From the NCBI GenBank assembly GCA_020427625.1, contig JAGQOI010000515.1, positions 1 to 30,532 on the forward strand: 30,532 nucleotides of DNA, in the 5' to 3' direction. A program made the position numbers and the translations under genes. The stretch is from Phycisphaerales bacterium (GTDB taxonomy: Bacteria > Planctomycetota > Phycisphaerae > Phycisphaerales > SM1A02). Below, one piece after another: positions 29,390 to 30,532 of the stretch. The notes under the pieces are model-generated. The model saw only the letters and a program-made list of their open reading frames with translations. It did no database searches and was not told the origin of the DNA. How positions within the stretch are numbered: the first letter of the stretch is position 1; every line of letters begins with the position of its first letter.

Positions 29390-30532
29390 GGGCGCACCTC
29401 TTCGTCCATGGTCGAGCGCGGCACGCGTTCGATCGGCGCAAACGCCATCCGCAGCAGTCCGCGCTGCACGAATCGGTCCAGGTAGTCGTACACCGCGCGG
29501 AACGGCAGCCCGTGCCGGACGGCGACGTCGAGCACGGTCGATCGACCGTCGAAGGCCCGCAGGAGCGAGTCCAGCATGCGCCCCCACCGCTCGGCGACGT
29601 CGTCGATGTCCTTCGCGATCGCCGGGTCCGGACGTTCGAAGTAGAGGTCGACGTCGGGGTTCGACAGGCACGGCAGGCCGTTGAAGCATCGGTGCAGCGT
29701 CGCGTTGCGTTCGAGGATGTCGATCACGTCGGCGAGCGTGTCGAACATGCCGGCGAGCCCGTCGGGATCGAGCGCGTCGGCGGTGTCGCCGTCGCTGTGG
29801 TACGTCGCGAAGGGTGCGTACGTGTCGAGACAGCGGCTCAGTTCGACGAACGGCACCTCGATGCCCGGCGCCTCCCAGACCGTCTCGTCGTTGCCGGCGC
29901 CGGACCGCCAGGGGACGTCGACCGCGTCGGGCTCGCGCATGCGCGCGGCATGGCGCACGGCGACATCGATCGGCTGTCCGCCGAGGAACGTCGATGCCGC
30001 CTTGAGCGGCGCGCCGGGCGTGCCCGGCATCTCGACGAACAATCCGGACACGAGCCGGTCGAGTTCGGCGTCGTCGAGCGTCGACAGATGGAACACCGTG
30101 CCGAGATGCTCCGGCGCGAACACCGCGCGATACGTGTAGTGCGTGCGGCGTCCGGCGAGCGACTGGAGCAGACGGACCAGGATCGCGACGCCCGCCATGT
30201 CGTCGTTCGCCTGCCCGGGATGACACGTGTGGGCGTTGAGCACGATGACGCGATCGGTCGTCCCGCGATGCTCGGCGATGCCGACGAGCATGTCGGCCGC
30301 GTCCTCTTCGACGTCGAGCTCGACGTCGTACGTGCCGGGACCGAAGCGTTCGCTGACGAGACGATGCGGCACGCAGAACGCCCAGTCGGCGTCCCACGGT
30401 CGATACTGCCAGGCGCAGTGATAGATGACGGCGTGGGGTCGGTCCGCATCCCTCACGAGATGCGGGCGGAGATCGTCCCACGCGAGACGCGCACGCTTGC
30501 CCCGCGATTGCGCGGCGACGCCGAGGGGATGC
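29386..30532 (-). CDS. Aminopeptidase-like DUF4910 protein with C-terminal winged helix, 5' end outside window
   Basis: The frame is open to the window edge; residues beginning HPLGVAAQSRGKRARLAW precede the GTG at 30456 and match this family, so the real start lies beyond the window. The family is an M28-peptidase-like fold (DUF2172 inserted in DUF4910) found mainly in surface-polysaccharide clusters. Seen here are WAFCVPHRL, the metal-site stretch VLNAHTCHPGQANDDMAGVAIL, and FAPEHLGTVFHL with the candidate catalytic Glu. SGAGNDETVWEAPG follows, and a C-terminal winged helix (STVLDVAVRHGLPFRAVYDYLDRFVQRGLL). The metal ligands appear present, so it may hydrolyse an amide or peptide bond; the natural substrate is unknown. 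The stop overlaps hisH (ATGA), so it belongs to the glycan operon. Confidence 0.85.
   Translation of the reverse strand, partial: HPLGVAAQSRGKRARLAWDDLRPHLVRDADRPHAVIYHCAWQYRPWDADWAFCVPHRLVSERFGPGTYDVELDVEEDAADMLVGIAEHRGTTDRVIVLNAHTCHPGQANDDMAGVAILVRLLQSLAGRRTHYTYRAVFAPEHLGTVFHLSTLDDAELDRLVSGLFVEMPGTPGAPLKAASTFLGGQPIDVAVRHAARMREPDAVDVPWRSGAGNDETVWEAPGIEVPFVELSRCLDTYAPFATYHSDGDTADALDPDGLAGMFDTLADVIDILERNATLHRCFNGLPCLSNPDVDLYFERPDPAIAKDIDDVAERWGRMLDSLLRAFDGRSTVLDVAVRHGLPFRAVYDYLDRFVQRGLLRMAFAPIERVPRSTMDEEVRP

Noticed and set aside
29386..30456. The aminopeptidase-like gene starting at the GTG at 30456
   Set aside because: The frame is open to the window edge and the residues before the GTG fit the family, so the gene is cut by the edge.

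Overview
The window looks like part of a chromosome of a high-GC, Gram-negative planctomycete, most likely a member of the class Phycisphaerae. This placement is inference. It rests on a lipid A gene (lpxD), a secreted protein with HAF-type repeats and a C-terminal dockerin-like EF-hand pair of the kind common in that class, small membrane proteins with a CxRCGYDL-type zinc ribbon, and the base composition. There are no RNA genes, CRISPR arrays, insertion sequences or phage genes. Gene density is high and many neighbours overlap by 1 or 4 bases.

Positions 1-15364 are mostly housekeeping. lpxD (cut by the window's left edge) overlaps gcvT on the plus strand. A minus-strand run follows from 9237 down to 2149: phoU, a eukaryotic-type UDP-N-acetylhexosamine pyrophosphorylase, a membrane protein, a two-domain nucleotide-related protein, a zinc-ribbon membrane protein, truA, a GNAT acetyltransferase and a BshB1-like deacetylase. 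The run is broken at 6766-7101 by an unusual cluster of inverted repeats holding two perfect DnaA boxes. pdxJ, a Nudix hydrolase and a phosphinothricin-type acetyltransferase lie on the plus strand (9356-11273). The secreted dockerin/HAF protein, a multidrug/polysaccharide-flippase-like membrane protein, dut and two small genes lie on the minus strand (11291-15190).

Positions 15365-30532 are a surface-glycan region. It holds a soluble PglF/WbpM-like nucleotide-sugar 4,6-dehydratase, a DUF368 (polyprenyl-phosphate transporter family) membrane protein, galE and a 722-residue CgeB-like glycosyltransferase. Facing them is a tightly coupled minus-strand operon running in from beyond the right edge: an aminopeptidase-like DUF4910 protein, a HisH-like glutaminase, a HisF domain fused to a WbpG/PseA-type N-acetyl-sugar amidotransferase, four different SAM methyltransferases, and an asparagine-synthase-like protein that lacks the glutaminase cysteine. 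All seven junctions overlap (ATGA, GTGA or TGATG).

The most interesting system is this last operon. It reads as a glycan-decoration pathway. The HisH glutaminase would release ammonia, the HisF barrel (whose catalytic Asp11 position is Phe) would carry it, and the fused WbpG domain would convert an N-acetyl group of a sugar to an acetamidino group. Four methyltransferases and an AsnB-like enzyme would add further modifications. Two secondary findings stand out: the DnaA-box repeat cluster, and a recurring TAnnnT hexamer 6-9 bases upstream of several start codons that lack a Shine-Dalgarno sequence, suggesting leaderless transcription.
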